A stretch of 64,000 nucleotides of DNA from Patescibacteria group bacterium (GCA_030271625.1 JARXKN010000001.1:310001-374000), one strand, 5' to 3'. Counted from the stretch's first letter, positions 34,791 through 43,491 are shown. Made by a program: numbers and translations. The notes: a model not told the origin generated them from the sequence alone.

Positions 34791-35597
34791 TTAAATACAG
34801 GAGTAGTTGTAGTCTAGACGATTGGCAACATACTGAGTAAGGGTAACTTTGCCGCCAGTGGTGAGGGCGGGTAGTGAACAGTTGGCCTGAGCACCTTTTT
34901 GGGAAGTAGCACCCGCCAACCAGCTGGAAAGGTAGTTGAGGTTGCTAGTTGCAGTAGTTTGACCGACAATTTCGCCCCACTGGTAGCCAGTAGAATAGAG
35001 GCCAACAGCTTTGACGTTAATTGACTTAAAGTAAGCGACCATACCTTCCAAATCGGCTGCATTAGCGACCTTGTTAGTTTCCCAGCTGTTGGTAGTCTCG
35101 ACATCTAACCACCAGGTATAGCTTGACGGGCTTATGACATCGCGGATGGTGGCATCATCGTTGGCTTTTGCATAGCCGTAAATGTAGGCGCAAGCTGCCG
35201 TGTCGTCATGATGACAAGTGCCATAGGGGTTAGTGATAGCTGTGCCATTGTAGCTGTTAGAATCAGGCCAAAAGGTTCCGGCTAGCCCCGGGTTAGCAGT
35301 ATTAACGTAAATGGCTGCCTTGTCCTGCACGGTGGTACCCTTAGACTGCTGGGCCCACGATAGCTCGCTAGTAAAACAAGGGTTGCTATTGTTTGCTAGG
35401 CCGTTGTTTAAGCCGACAATACCAAAAGCCTGGCCAGTAGGGTAGGGCTTGTTACATTGGGGCCACGAGATGTCATTACCGAGTGGAATGGTGGGCCCAG
35501 AACCGGGTTTAGCGGCAAAGACGTTGCCTAATCCGGCCAGCCCAAATACACCTATTACAGCACTTATAACTAATAGTCGGGACAGAGGCTTCTGCAT
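34791..35597 (-). CDS. secreted glycoside hydrolase family 25/DUF1906-like protein
   Basis: 268 residues with a signal peptide (LLVISAVIGVFGLAGLGNVFA, ~8-28). The mature part begins with NDISWPQCN, has YVNTANPG at mid-chain and WWLDVETTNSW (~167-177) with an acidic pair in a TIM-barrel-strand context, then VGLYSTGYQWGEI. This resembles DUF1906/GH25-type lysozyme-like domains of Actinobacteria. Several Cys residues suggest disulfides. Possible peptidoglycan-degrading or wall-binding role. TATAAT on the minus strand (35604-35609) is 6 nt before the ATG. Confidence 0.75.
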   Translation of the reverse strand: MQKPLSRLLVISAVIGVFGLAGLGNVFAAKPGSGPTIPLGNDISWPQCNKPYPTGQAFGIVGLNNGLANNSNPCFTSELSWAQQSKGTTVQDKAAIYVNTANPGLAGTFWPDSNSYNGTAITNPYGTCHHDDTAACAYIYGYAKANDDATIRDVISPSSYTWWLDVETTNSWETNKVANAADLEGMVAYFKSINVKAVGLYSTGYQWGEIVGQTTATSNLNYLSSWLAGATSQKGAQANCSLPALTTGGKVTLTQYVANRLDYNYSCI

Positions 35598-35636
35598 AGC
35601 TTAATTATAGCATGCGGGCCCGAAGTCGGCGGTCGC

Positions 35637-36428
35637 TCATGAGCGGGTCGGACGGTTTGGCAGCGGTATTAAGACGCTAGTTTGTTGCTTGTAGGTCTCG
35701 TATTCTGGCTTGGTGGCATACTTCTTCTCCAGCAATGGGATTCCAGAGATTTTGATGATTAGTAGCGACAACACGGCTGGACCAATCAGTCCAACCCAGC
35801 CATATGAACAGCTGAGAGCAATCAGGCCAATACCCCACCATTGCGTCAGCTCACCGAAGTAATTAGGATGCCGACTGTAGCGCCACAAGCCGCTCATCAT
35901 CAGGTGACCTTTGTTAGCCGGGTTACGCATAAATGTTTGCAGTTGGGCATCACTAATACTTTCGAAAATAAAGCCAAACAGCCAGACCGCTGCACCAACA
36001 ATAGTGAGCCCGGGCAATCCGATAGGAGCCTGCGAGTTAACTAGAATAACTGGCGTTACAACGATGCCTATCAAGAAGCCTTGAAATAGAAAAACTTGGA
36101 AGAATGATCGGATTCGAAACCACTTACCCCAGCTATCGCGCCACGCTTTGTAGCGATAATCTTCTGATTTTTTACTATTCCTGACAGCAATATGAAAGCT
36201 GAGCCGTAAGCCCCAGATTACAACCAGCGTGTTTATGAGCAGAACCGTCGCGGTGTAATGATGGACATATAGCAAACTAGCTAGAGCAGCGACTACAAAG
36301 CCGGTTCCCCAAGCCACGTCAGCCACATCATTGCGATTAATAATCTGAGCTACGATAAACCAGCAGGATATGTAGGCTAATAGTGCCAGTGCCACGACCG
36401 GTAAAAGCTGAAAAAAGGTATGCAGCAT
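35637..36428 (-). CDS. DUF1295 family membrane protein (steroid 5-alpha-reductase-like)
   Basis: 263 residues with six to seven TM helices. The diagnostic C-terminal region GLWRYSRHPNYFGELTQWWG (~182-201) is that of DUF1295/isoprenylcysteine methyltransferase-like and 3-oxo-5-alpha-steroid reductase-like proteins. The substrate is unknown. It begins immediately after the DUF2177 gene's stop and is the last gene of a four-gene minus-strand operon headed by an ABC exporter. Confidence 0.85.
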   Translation of the reverse strand: MLHTFFQLLPVVALALLAYISCWFIVAQIINRNDVADVAWGTGFVVAALASLLYVHHYTATVLLINTLVVIWGLRLSFHIAVRNSKKSEDYRYKAWRDSWGKWFRIRSFFQVFLFQGFLIGIVVTPVILVNSQAPIGLPGLTIVGAAVWLFGFIFESISDAQLQTFMRNPANKGHLMMSGLWRYSRHPNYFGELTQWWGIGLIALSCSYGWVGLIGPAVLSLLIIKISGIPLLEKKYATKPEYETYKQQTSVLIPLPNRPTRS

Positions 36429-36429
36429 A

Positions 36430-36834
36430 TTATTTAATCAGTGCGCTGAGGATACTGACCGAAACTACCGAGGTAGCGGTCGTAATGACAGCGCCCCAGG
36501 TCATGTCAACAATTGTCACAATCTTCGGCCAGTTTTTTAAGGTGGCGTGATTGGTTAGGTCGTAGGTACCGTAGGTTACTAGTCCAAACAAGGCGCCCTT
36601 ACCGGCGACGGCTAGTAAGCTTCGGTGCTCAATCCAACCGGGGTAAATTACGAAGGCGGCAATACCCAATATAAAGACTAAATAAAATATGACGGCCGCC
36701 GTACGGTTAGCTTTTGGGGCCATTAAATGTCCAAGATGTTTCTTGTAGAAAGCCGGTGCCACTAAACCTAACCAGGCGGCATCTAGGATGGTCATAGTGC
36801 CTAGGGATATCAAGTAAGCGTATAGGAAGTTCAT
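36430..36834 (-). CDS. DUF2177 family membrane protein
   Basis: 134 residues from the ATG at 36834; a longer upstream reading would overlap the ABC permease and cross the TATACT box at 36844-36849. Four TM helices; MNFLYAYLISLGTMTILDAAWLG at the N-terminus (shown in part) and GTYDLTNHATLKNWP (~86-100) are typical of DUF2177. Function unknown. It frequently accompanies DUF1295 genes, as here. Confidence 0.85.
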   Translation of the reverse strand: MNFLYAYLISLGTMTILDAAWLGLVAPAFYKKHLGHLMAPKANRTAAVIFYLVFILGIAAFVIYPGWIEHRSLLAVAGKGALFGLVTYGTYDLTNHATLKNWPKIVTIVDMTWGAVITTATSVVSVSILSALIK

Positions 36835-36880
36835 GCTAGTAACAGTATAGCAAATTTGCTTAACAAACTTAATCGAAAAG

Positions 36881-37684
36881 CTAGGAAATATCGCGGTGGC
36901 GGAATCCCAGCCACGATACAATTGTGCAGACCACAAGTAGGCCAAGTAGGTATAGATTTAGTCCAAGGCCGACCTTGCCTTGGAGGATATCGGTAGGCAC
37001 GTAATAGTGGTAGGGCAGTAATTTTGCTGGCAGCCGTATTGCCGAACTAAGGCCACTTAATGTTGCTAGCAAATAGCCGCCAAAACTGACGGCGGCAGCG
37101 ACCGCCATACTGCTGCGGCGGGTGGCAGCACTGGCCGCGCTGAGTGTAAACGCAATCGCTCCAAAACTAAGCGCCAGCAAACTACTGTACGTGCTGGCTA
37201 GTAACAAATAGCCCGCAGAAATTTGCATGTCGACGACTTTGGCTAGCCAAACAGTTACCAAAGCAGAGATGAATCCCACGCCGAGTACCAGCAGCACACC
37301 GCTGCCAGCTTTAGCAAACAATAACTTACCACGGCTGATGGGACGCGCTAGCAACAATTCCAGCGTACGGTTTTGTTCTTCTCGAGCTAATAATGAGCTC
37401 CCCAGCCCAATCGCCATACTAATCTGCACTAGCGGCAGTGTTAAGTAGTAGAGCTGCGAATTGAGGTAGCCAACGGGTGACGAAATGTCGACCGTGCTGC
37501 CGCCGGTTTTTAGGTCACGCAGTGCCACTGGTAGCTGGTTGAGAACTTTATTAAGTTGGGTCGCTTGGCTATGAATCGACGGATACAGCAACAGCAGTAG
37601 AGTAATCAAACCAATCGTGACTATGGTCCACCAAAAGAAATAGCTTTTGCGTTGCCGTAACTCCCATAGTAGTACCGGCTTCAT
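36881..37684 (-). CDS. ABC-2 type transporter permease
   Basis: 267 residues with six TM helices. A large loop after TM1 is followed by QNRTLELLLARPISRGKLL (~103-121), the conserved cytoplasmic coupling segment of ABC-2 permeases of the multidrug/bacitracin exporter type. It overlaps the ATPase gene by 4 nt (ATGA). Works with the ATPase at 37681-38574 as an exporter of unknown substrate. Confidence 0.87.
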   Translation of the reverse strand: MKPVLLWELRQRKSYFFWWTIVTIGLITLLLLLYPSIHSQATQLNKVLNQLPVALRDLKTGGSTVDISSPVGYLNSQLYYLTLPLVQISMAIGLGSSLLAREEQNRTLELLLARPISRGKLLFAKAGSGVLLVLGVGFISALVTVWLAKVVDMQISAGYLLLASTYSSLLALSFGAIAFTLSAASAATRRSSMAVAAAVSFGGYLLATLSGLSSAIRLPAKLLPYHYYVPTDILQGKVGLGLNLYLLGLLVVCTIVSWLGFRHRDIS

Positions 37685-38574
37685 GATTTATCTCCGTAAA
37701 ACTCTAAGAACTCATCTTCGAGGTCGAGCGTCTCGGTACTAAATTCCTCTATTGCAAATCGGCCAAAGGTCTGCAGAGCAGCCGACAGGGTACTGGTTGG
37801 TTTAAAAATCGCCGTCTGAGGATCGAGCTGAGAAACAAATTTTAGGCCGGCGGCGGCTTTGCTTAATTTTAAATCAGACGCTGTACTAAACTTAACCTTG
37901 AAGGTAGTAGCACCAAGTCGGGCGTCGCTGCCAATTGACTCTTCACGAATCAGTCGACCGCGTTTAATGATGCCTATCCGGTCACAAATCCGTTGAGCTT
38001 CCGTCAAATTATGACTACTCATAAGTATGGCGGCACCTTGTTGCTTGCTTTCTAGCACGGTTTCGTAAAAGGCTTCTTGCATCAACGGGTCAAGACCGCT
38101 AGTTGGTTCATCGAGAATGAGCACCGCCGGTTGATGCATAAAGGCTTGAATGATACCGATTTTTTGCCGGTTACCCTTAGATAGGTCGCTCATAGGTTTG
38201 TCTAAATCAGCCTTAAAGCGTTTTTCTAGTACGGCCCGATACTTAGTAGCTTTTTGTAGGCTATCAAGGTAGTCAAGTACTTGCCGACCAGTTGGTTTTT
38301 GAAAGATGGCGATATCACCGGCTAAATAACCGACCTGTTTTTTTACCGCCACCGTGTCTTTCACGATGTCCAAACCCATAATCGCGGCTGATCCACTGCT
38401 GGGCGATAAGAAGTTCATTAGTAAGCGGATAGCCGTAGATTTTCCGGCACCATTAGCGCCTAAAAAGCCGTAAATTTCACCCGGCTGTACCTGGAGCGAC
38501 AGGGCATCTAAAGCTGGTAGTTTGTCTTTGCCGTAGTATTTCGTCAGTTTGTCGGTAACTATACTGTTGCTCAT
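37681..38574 (-). CDS. ABC transporter ATP-binding protein
   Basis: 297 residues from the ATG at 38574; an ATG 6 nt upstream lies only 1 nt from the TATACT box (38582-38587) and is less likely. Walker A GANGAGKSTA (~38-47), a Q-loop region, signature-like LSKGNRQKIG (~132-141), Walker B VLILDEPTSGLDP (~152-164) and the H-loop SSHNLTEAQ follow. The C-terminal ~90 residues are an accessory domain typical of BcrA/drug-export ATPases. First gene of the four-gene operon; transcript probably leaderless. Confidence 0.92.
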   Translation of the reverse strand: MSNSIVTDKLTKYYGKDKLPALDALSLQVQPGEIYGFLGANGAGKSTAIRLLMNFLSPSSGSAAIMGLDIVKDTVAVKKQVGYLAGDIAIFQKPTGRQVLDYLDSLQKATKYRAVLEKRFKADLDKPMSDLSKGNRQKIGIIQAFMHQPAVLILDEPTSGLDPLMQEAFYETVLESKQQGAAILMSSHNLTEAQRICDRIGIIKRGRLIREESIGSDARLGATTFKVKFSTASDLKLSKAAAGLKFVSQLDPQTAIFKPTSTLSAALQTFGRFAIEEFSTETLDLEDEFLEFYGDKS

Positions 38575-38608
38575 AACCATCAGTATACCTTTTAAATCTA
38601 TATAGCCG

Positions 38609-38971
38609 CTAACCTTTAACGTACGATAGTTTTTCGGATACTTTGTTGTCTCGTACCGTAATAATATCTACGCCCCGCACATGTCCTGGTCGGCCCGGTA
38701 GGTCATCGGCCCAACGATATAGCCAGCGCACTACGGCGCGGTCTCCGGCTACAAATAATTCCTCGGCGGTAAAATCTTGGGCCCCGCTTTTAAACATTTT
38801 CTGCCAGTAGGCTCTGACATCAGTTTGGCCAACTAATCTCGTTCCGTCGGGAGCTGGTTCCGTGTCTTCAAACACGCAGTCGTCGGTCATGAGTTGCATG
38901 ACTGCCTCGACATCACCACGTCCGAATGCCTCATTAAACTTATCAACGATAACTTTGGTATTTGCGTCCAT
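38609..38971 (-). CDS. SnoaL-like/NTF2-fold polyketide cyclase-family protein
   Basis: 120 residues in a cone-shaped NTF2 fold. The N-terminal helix KVIVDKFNEAFGRGDVEAVMQ and MTDDCVFEDTEP, with the later VVRWLYRW strand, are typical of SnoaL-like nuclear-transport-factor-2 proteins, which include ketosteroid isomerases and many uncharacterised small enzymes. AGGAGG lies 4 nt before the ATG, so it is Shine-Dalgarno driven. No pathway can be inferred. Confidence 0.82.
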   Translation of the reverse strand: MDANTKVIVDKFNEAFGRGDVEAVMQLMTDDCVFEDTEPAPDGTRLVGQTDVRAYWQKMFKSGAQDFTAEELFVAGDRAVVRWLYRWADDLPGRPGHVRGVDIITVRDNKVSEKLSYVKG

Positions 38972-39060
38972 AGCGCCTCCTGTAGTTACCCTTTAATTAT
39001 ACTCTTTGGGGTACAGTGGCGGCACTATGGTACTGGTGTTAATCTGTACGCAAAGACAGT

Positions 39061-39324
39061 TTAGTGAATATCAAATTTAGCTTCGACTTGTTCCTTATTG
39101 ATACCGTTAGTGATATCGGTGAATCCTAAAGACTTCAGAATATTCATGGCTACATTACTTCTACTGCCGGTTCGACAGTACACGATGATAGCGCTATCTT
39201 TGGGCACGCCATCTAACTTAGCTGCGCCCTTCATCAGTTGATCGGGCGGGATGTTGAGGGCACCAGCTACATGGCTGCTTTGATATTCCTCCGGTTCACG
39301 AACATCGATAACGGTATATTGCAT
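39061..39324 (-). CDS. rhodanese-like domain protein (single domain)
   Basis: 87 residues, a single rhodanese domain: YTVIDVREPEEYQSSHVAGA at the N-terminus and the active-site loop VYCRTGSRSN (~49-58) with the catalytic Cys. Sulfur-transfer or thiol-sensing role is likely. TATGAT on the minus strand (39331-39336) is 6 nt before the ATG, indicating a leaderless message. Confidence 0.92.
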   Translation of the reverse strand: MQYTVIDVREPEEYQSSHVAGALNIPPDQLMKGAAKLDGVPKDSAIIVYCRTGSRSNVAMNILKSLGFTDITNGINKEQVEAKFDIH

Positions 39325-39393
39325 AACACCATCATAGCAAATACCATCGCAGCCGTTATATGAATCTACCGTCGGTATTGCTAAGCTTGGTTT

Positions 39394-40098
39394 ATGGCTC
39401 CTACAAAATCGAATCTAATAGACTTAAGACAGATATCCAATATAGCTGATGTCTTGACTGCCCTTAAAGAGCTCGACACCCGACTCAACAGCCTCAATAT
39501 GGGTCAATTCAAACTTTTCAACCAAGCCTACCAAGTCCTGACGAACTACATCCTACAAGCTATCGAAGCAGATTATTTCAAAAACCCACACTTTATAGAA
39601 GAATTTATTGTCAGTTTTTCAAGCTATTACTTTCAGGCCGTCAATGACGCCGCAAGTAAGGAACCTAATCTATCGCTGCCGTGGGCAAAACTGAATCAGT
39701 ACGCCACACATAAGTCGGCGCCAGTTTTTATTTCATTGCTGCTGGGTGCCAATGCTCACATTAATAATGACTTACCGCAAGTTCTATATAAACTTATGCA
39801 GCAAGAGAAAACCGAAGAACTTCTGGGAGATATTGTCAAAATAGATAAACTTGTAATGAGAAGTGGTAAAGATATCATCGGCTTATTTACGGAGCCAAAC
39901 AAATCCCTAAATTTCCTAAAACAGCGATTTCAGTTTACGTATTATCGACCTGCCATGTATACGATCTTATATTGGCGCATCAGTGCGTGGAAAAACTACC
40001 GCCGACTTAAAAATGACAGTTCCGCGATGCGAGACATTTCGACCAGGAGTGTGAAGATTGCCAATCATCTATTGTATTTATCAAATGTTTTAGCGTAG
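39394..40098 (+). CDS. DUF5995 family protein
   Basis: 234 residues, mostly helical and soluble. The central HKSAPVFISLLLGANAHINNDLP (around residues 110-130, shown in part) is the conserved block of DUF5995 with its invariant HIN-D pattern. No enzymatic role is known. A TAAGCT-like -10 box lies 6 nt before the ATG. The 3' end overlaps a broken small ORF on the opposite strand. Confidence 0.8.
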   Translation: MAPTKSNLIDLRQISNIADVLTALKELDTRLNSLNMGQFKLFNQAYQVLTNYILQAIEADYFKNPHFIEEFIVSFSSYYFQAVNDAASKEPNLSLPWAKLNQYATHKSAPVFISLLLGANAHINNDLPQVLYKLMQQEKTEELLGDIVKIDKLVMRSGKDIIGLFTEPNKSLNFLKQRFQFTYYRPAMYTILYWRISAWKNYRRLKNDSSAMRDISTRSVKIANHLLYLSNVLA

Positions 40099-40203
40099 GC
40101 CGCTTTTTTGGGTTCCAATAATTGCCAAGCTTAAGCCCACTAGTAGACCAATCGCTACACTCGAAAGCTATCCAGCCGGTGACCTACCTGTTTTTAATGC
40201 CAT
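40090..40203 (-). pseudogene. remnant small membrane-protein ORF with in-frame TAG at codon 12
   Basis: From an ATG at 40203 the frame reads MALKTGRSPAG, TAG (40168-40170), then LSSVAIGLLVGLSLAIIGTQ and KSGLR before TAA. The part after the amber codon is a clean TM helix with a basic end, which is unlikely by chance. The ATG overlaps the end of the DUF4287 gene, so translational coupling would have been possible. It may be a decayed small membrane protein or an assembly error. Low certainty. Confidence 0.3.
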
Positions 40204-40465
40204 CCAATCGTAATGTGTCACTTTCATCGCTATGTGTTCCGCCACTGTTTACGTGCTTCACGCCAATCTTTGGACCATTTTTAATAACGTGCACTAGAGC
40301 CATGGCGTGCCCATGGCCTAAGTCAAAGTCTTGCTTCAGCCAAGTTATAATTTCGCCAGCTTTAGTATCTGGTCCAAAACCTTTGGCTGTAGCTAGTTCG
40401 ATAAATTCATTTGGCGTTTTGCCGGTTTTGGTTTCGATATTGTCTAGATAAGCTTGAAATGACAT
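40184..40465 (-). CDS. DUF4287 family protein
   Basis: 93 residues. SFQAYLDNIETKTGKTPNEF at the N-terminus and KAGEIITWLKQDFDLGHGHA at mid-chain are the hallmarks of DUF4287, a small soluble family of unknown function often found with DUF5655-like domains. The C-terminal ~25 residues are hydrophilic. A GGAGC Shine-Dalgarno lies about 6 nt before the ATG. Confidence 0.9.
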   Translation of the reverse strand: MSFQAYLDNIETKTGKTPNEFIELATAKGFGPDTKAGEIITWLKQDFDLGHGHAMALVHVIKNGPKIGVKHVNSGGTHSDESDTLRLDGIKNR

Positions 40466-40601
40466 GCGTGAGCTCCTGAGTTATATGTTTATCATACAAA
40501 ATTAGGCCCGGGAGGGATAGCGCACCTTAATCCAGCCGCCCGCTAGCGCTGGGGGCTGTGACTAACGACCGAACCTCGTTCTGTTAGCCATCTAGCTCGC
40601 C

Positions 40602-40637
40602 AAATTAAAAGCCTCGCTGGCGCGAGGCGTTTAATTT
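40602..40637 (-). terminator. intrinsic terminator downstream of tRNA-Lys
   Basis: AAATTAAA-A-GCCTCG and CGAGGC-G-TTTAATTT form a long stem with a 6-nt loop. On the minus strand it directly follows the tRNA-Lys CCA end and closes with TTTTAATTT. The upstream stretch 40500-40600 shows another CTAAC/GTTAG stem but no gene. Confidence 0.85.
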
Positions 40638-40713
40638 GGAGGGCCAGGAGGGACTCGAACCCTCGACACCCTGCTTAAGAGGCAGGTGCTCTAACCAGCT
40701 GAGCTACTGGCCC
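40637..40713 (-). tRNA. tRNA-Lys (anticodon CTT)
   Basis: 77 nt including encoded CCA. Acceptor GGGCCAG/CTGGCCC with discriminator T, D-arm AGCTCAGCTGGTTAGAGC, anticodon stem CCTGC/GCAGG with loop CTCTTAA giving CTT, and T-arm GGTTCGAGTCC. It reads AAG. Confidence 0.96.
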
Positions 40714-40809
40714 TTGTTGTTTTACCGATTGGCGGTCAATGCAACCTCACGATTTTAGCAAAGTACCCCTGTTTTTTCAAGTCCAACCGTTTGTCGCTAT
40801 ACTGGGGGT

Positions 40810-41487
40810 ATGCAATATTTTCTGAATGGCGGTCGTGATGAGCGGGGCGTAGTCAAAAATAGCCAAGCTTTAGCTTATTACCAGTCGCTCGGCATTCAGC
40901 GTTTGTTAATCATCCCTTATGCCATTATGGAAGACTTTTGGCAGCAGCTGTGGCACGACAAGCAGGACTTATTTGGCGTTCCGGGCATCGAAACCAGAGC
41001 GCTTACTAGCCTCGACGTTGATCCGCAGATAATTCGCGATTATTTAGAATGGGCTGACTTTATTTATTTGCCCGGCGGCGCTCAAAAAACTTTACTGCGG
41101 CGTATGGAACAACTGGGTACTGCTAAGGTACTACGTGAAGTTATTCAAAACGGTAGCTGCAAGTTGCTCGGTGGCGGTAGTGCTGGGGCGATGGTGATGG
41201 GTACGCAGTGCATTGTTGGTCGGAGTAACGTCGAGACGGTGGTGCCTGGTTTAAACCTGGTGCCGGGCTACATCATCGACTCCCATTTTGCGAATCGTAA
41301 CCGCGAAAGTCGCTTACTGTCGGTACTGGCAGATCACCCCGAACTTAGCGGCCTGGGTATCGACGAAGACACCGGTCTAGTGCTTGGCGAGGACTTCGCT
41401 TTACAGGCTGTCTACGGAGCTGGTACAGTTAGTATCTACACTAAAAACAAAAAAGAAATCTATGATTCAAACAGCCGCTTCAACTAA
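40810..41487 (+). CDS. cyanophycinase-like S51 family peptidase
   Basis: 225 residues. The catalytic-Ser motif GGGSAGAMVMG (~120-130) is that of the S51 family (dipeptidase E/cyanophycinase). The segment DSHFANRNRESRLL followed by LGIDEDTGLV (~157-197) is specifically cyanophycinase-like rather than PepE-like. Cyanophycinases cut beta-Asp-Arg isopeptide polymers; relatives act on other peptides. TATACT (40798-40803) is 6 nt before the ATG, so the message is leaderless. Its 3' end overlaps the ATP-grasp-like gene by 26 nt, implying a functional pair. Confidence 0.85.
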   Translation: MQYFLNGGRDERGVVKNSQALAYYQSLGIQRLLIIPYAIMEDFWQQLWHDKQDLFGVPGIETRALTSLDVDPQIIRDYLEWADFIYLPGGAQKTLLRRMEQLGTAKVLREVIQNGSCKLLGGGSAGAMVMGTQCIVGRSNVETVVPGLNLVPGYIIDSHFANRNRESRLLSVLADHPELSGLGIDEDTGLVLGEDFALQAVYGAGTVSIYTKNKKEIYDSNSRFN

Positions 41488-42637
41488 TGACCTGATAGCC
41501 CACTTATGTGCTGATTTTATCAAGGATAAAGATCCGTTAATAACCTCGGCTGGATTTGCCGATAGCTCGCCGTATGCGGGCCAACCACGCCAGACATTTT
41601 CGCTGGTGCTATCGGCGGCTACAATTCAGGCCATCCGGGACCAAGTGCAAGGCCTGTACGACGAAATAATTCGTGACTGCTGGCCGAAAGGCGAGGTACT
41701 GCCGTTTGATATGATCCGCTTTGATGCTTTTTTAGAGCCGACCACGAATGATATTAAAATCCTGGAAATAAATACTCGCAATGTTGGATTGCACGAAGTA
41801 GTCGAGTGGCTCGACGAAACCGTTGCTGATGAGATTGGCGTCACCAAAAACGGTTCTATTAATCAACGCTTTGTCCAAAACCAAAAAGTCCTGCATGCCA
41901 GCTTATTTGGTGAGGATGAGCCGTTGCTATATATGAGTCCGGCCTTTTTGCCGCGCTGGATATATTTAGCAGAATTAGAAAAAGCTTATAGCAAAGTGGC
42001 GCATATTACGGCTGCTGAACAGGGAGAGTATACCGATAATGGTGTGGTCGTCGATGGTGTTTGCTATCGGGCCATTACCAAGAAGATGGCCTGGCCGGCA
42101 ACCGAGACACTTAAAGAACTCGACGCTAAAAGCGAAGTCCGGATACTGCAACCGCGGTGGATGCGTCAATTCGGTTTCAAGGATTATTTGCAGCGGCTAG
42201 CCAGCCCAACAGTGCTACGAACTGAAACCTACAGCGATGAGCATCTTCCAAGTTATCTAGCCAGTAAAGATCAGCTGGTACTAAAGATTATTGATGGCGG
42301 CAACTCCAAGGCTGTTTTCTTGGGTGGATTATTGACCGATGATGATTGGCGCCAGAAGCTGGAAGCAGCTAGTGAACGCCCGGAAAAATGGATTATCCAA
42401 GACTACTGTGCGCCGCCACGCCTCAATATAATGGCTCATGGGGTAGGCGCTAGAGAACTCCCGAGTCAGCTGGGAATCTTCCTACTGCCATGCCCCGATG
42501 ACCCAACAAAGTTCGATATGGACCTAACAGTAAAATCCTATGCCGGTACGGATCAACACTTTACCTTCGACCCGTCCGGACTGAACCCGGACATCTGGTT
42601 TGGGCACGTTATCAAATCTACCGCTGCCATCCTCTGA
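41462..42637 (+). CDS. ATP-grasp-like ligase (circularly permuted/glutathionylspermidine-synthase-like), function unknown
   Basis: 391 residues from the ATG at 41462, within the end of the previous gene. The segment IRFDAFLEPTTNDIKILEIN (~70-90) resembles the D...LEIN metal-binding strand of ATP-grasp enzymes. QLVLKIIDGGNSKAVFLGG and later KWIIQDYCAPPRLN resemble the nucleotide-binding strands of circularly permuted ATP-grasp domains. Such enzymes make amide or peptide bonds. Coupled translation with a cyanophycinase-like peptidase suggests synthesis and turnover of an unusual peptide (inference). Assignment is by motif only and needs a profile search. Confidence 0.6.
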   Translation: MIQTAASTNDLIAHLCADFIKDKDPLITSAGFADSSPYAGQPRQTFSLVLSAATIQAIRDQVQGLYDEIIRDCWPKGEVLPFDMIRFDAFLEPTTNDIKILEINTRNVGLHEVVEWLDETVADEIGVTKNGSINQRFVQNQKVLHASLFGEDEPLLYMSPAFLPRWIYLAELEKAYSKVAHITAAEQGEYTDNGVVVDGVCYRAITKKMAWPATETLKELDAKSEVRILQPRWMRQFGFKDYLQRLASPTVLRTETYSDEHLPSYLASKDQLVLKIIDGGNSKAVFLGGLLTDDDWRQKLEAASERPEKWIIQDYCAPPRLNIMAHGVGARELPSQLGIFLLPCPDDPTKFDMDLTVKSYAGTDQHFTFDPSGLNPDIWFGHVIKSTAAIL

Positions 42638-42651
42638 TACAATAGAAACTG

Positions 42652-43491
42652 ATGAAAATACTAAACGGTAAAGAACTAGCTGAGTTTATTGCGGAGCGAC
42701 AGGCCCACCAGGTGAGGGCGCTAATTCAGGCGCACGACATCCAACCCAAGCTAGCGATTATCGTTACTGTCGATAATCCAGTTATTAATCTGTATATGCG
42801 CTTAAAGACTGAGTATGGCGCAAGTCTGCAAATTGAAGTTGAAATTCACAAAGTAGACCAAGCCGAGGTGCCAGAATTAATCGAACGCCTCAATGCTGAT
42901 GACGGCGTCCACGGGATTATTATTCAGTTACCTCTCAGTGACCCAACGCAAACCGATGACCTAGTTAATTTAGTAGCTCCTAATAAAGATGTTGATGCCC
43001 TCGGCGTTAATGCTAGTTTTGATCCGGCCACACCGATGGCTATTTTGTGGCTGTTAGCTGGCTATAACGTTGAGCTGCGCGGCAAGCACATCTTGTTAGT
43101 TGGTCGTGGCAAATTGGTTGGGGCGCCACTGGAGCGCATGCTGGCCGCCTCCGACCTCGATGTGGAAGTAGCCGATCGCTCCACGAAGAACCTGACGAAA
43201 GTTGTAAACGGCGCCGATATTATTATTACTGCCACTGGCAGCCCAGCGATTTTATTTGCCGACATGATTAAACCCGGAGCCGTTGTGGTAGACGCCGGTG
43301 TCGCTAGCGAAGATGGCAAAACGGTTGGCGATGTGGCACCCGATGTCTTCACCCGCGACGACCTGACGATTACACCGGTTAAAGGCGGTGTTGGTCCGTT
43401 AACTGTTTGCGCTTTGTTTGATAATGTTATCCGCGCCGCGCGCTTGGTTGTTGACCAACGCGAAACCAATCCGGCTGAAGCTGATGCCTAA
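42652..43491 (+). CDS. folD: bifunctional methylenetetrahydrofolate dehydrogenase/cyclohydrolase
   Basis: 279 residues. NADP-dependent oxidation of methylene-THF and hydrolysis to formyl-THF. Visible: INLYMRLKTEYGASL (~42-56, catalytic Tyr/Lys region), GIIIQLPLSD (~89-98), the dinucleotide-binding HILLVGRGKLVGAPLERML (~145-163), and the C-terminal VKGGVGPLTVCALFDN (~243-258). TACAAT (42638-42643) is 8 nt before the ATG, with no Shine-Dalgarno. It overlaps murI by 8 nt. Partner of glyA and folC in one-carbon metabolism. Confidence 0.96.
   Translation: MKILNGKELAEFIAERQAHQVRALIQAHDIQPKLAIIVTVDNPVINLYMRLKTEYGASLQIEVEIHKVDQAEVPELIERLNADDGVHGIIIQLPLSDPTQTDDLVNLVAPNKDVDALGVNASFDPATPMAILWLLAGYNVELRGKHILLVGRGKLVGAPLERMLAASDLDVEVADRSTKNLTKVVNGADIIITATGSPAILFADMIKPGAVVVDAGVASEDGKTVGDVAPDVFTRDDLTITPVKGGVGPLTVCALFDNVIRAARLVVDQRETNPAEADA

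Noticed and set aside
34781-34804. ACTCCT/AGGAGT hairpin between convergent genes as a terminator
   Set aside because: Only 6 bp with a 12-nt loop and no T-run; it overlaps the stop of the GH25-like gene. Too weak to call.
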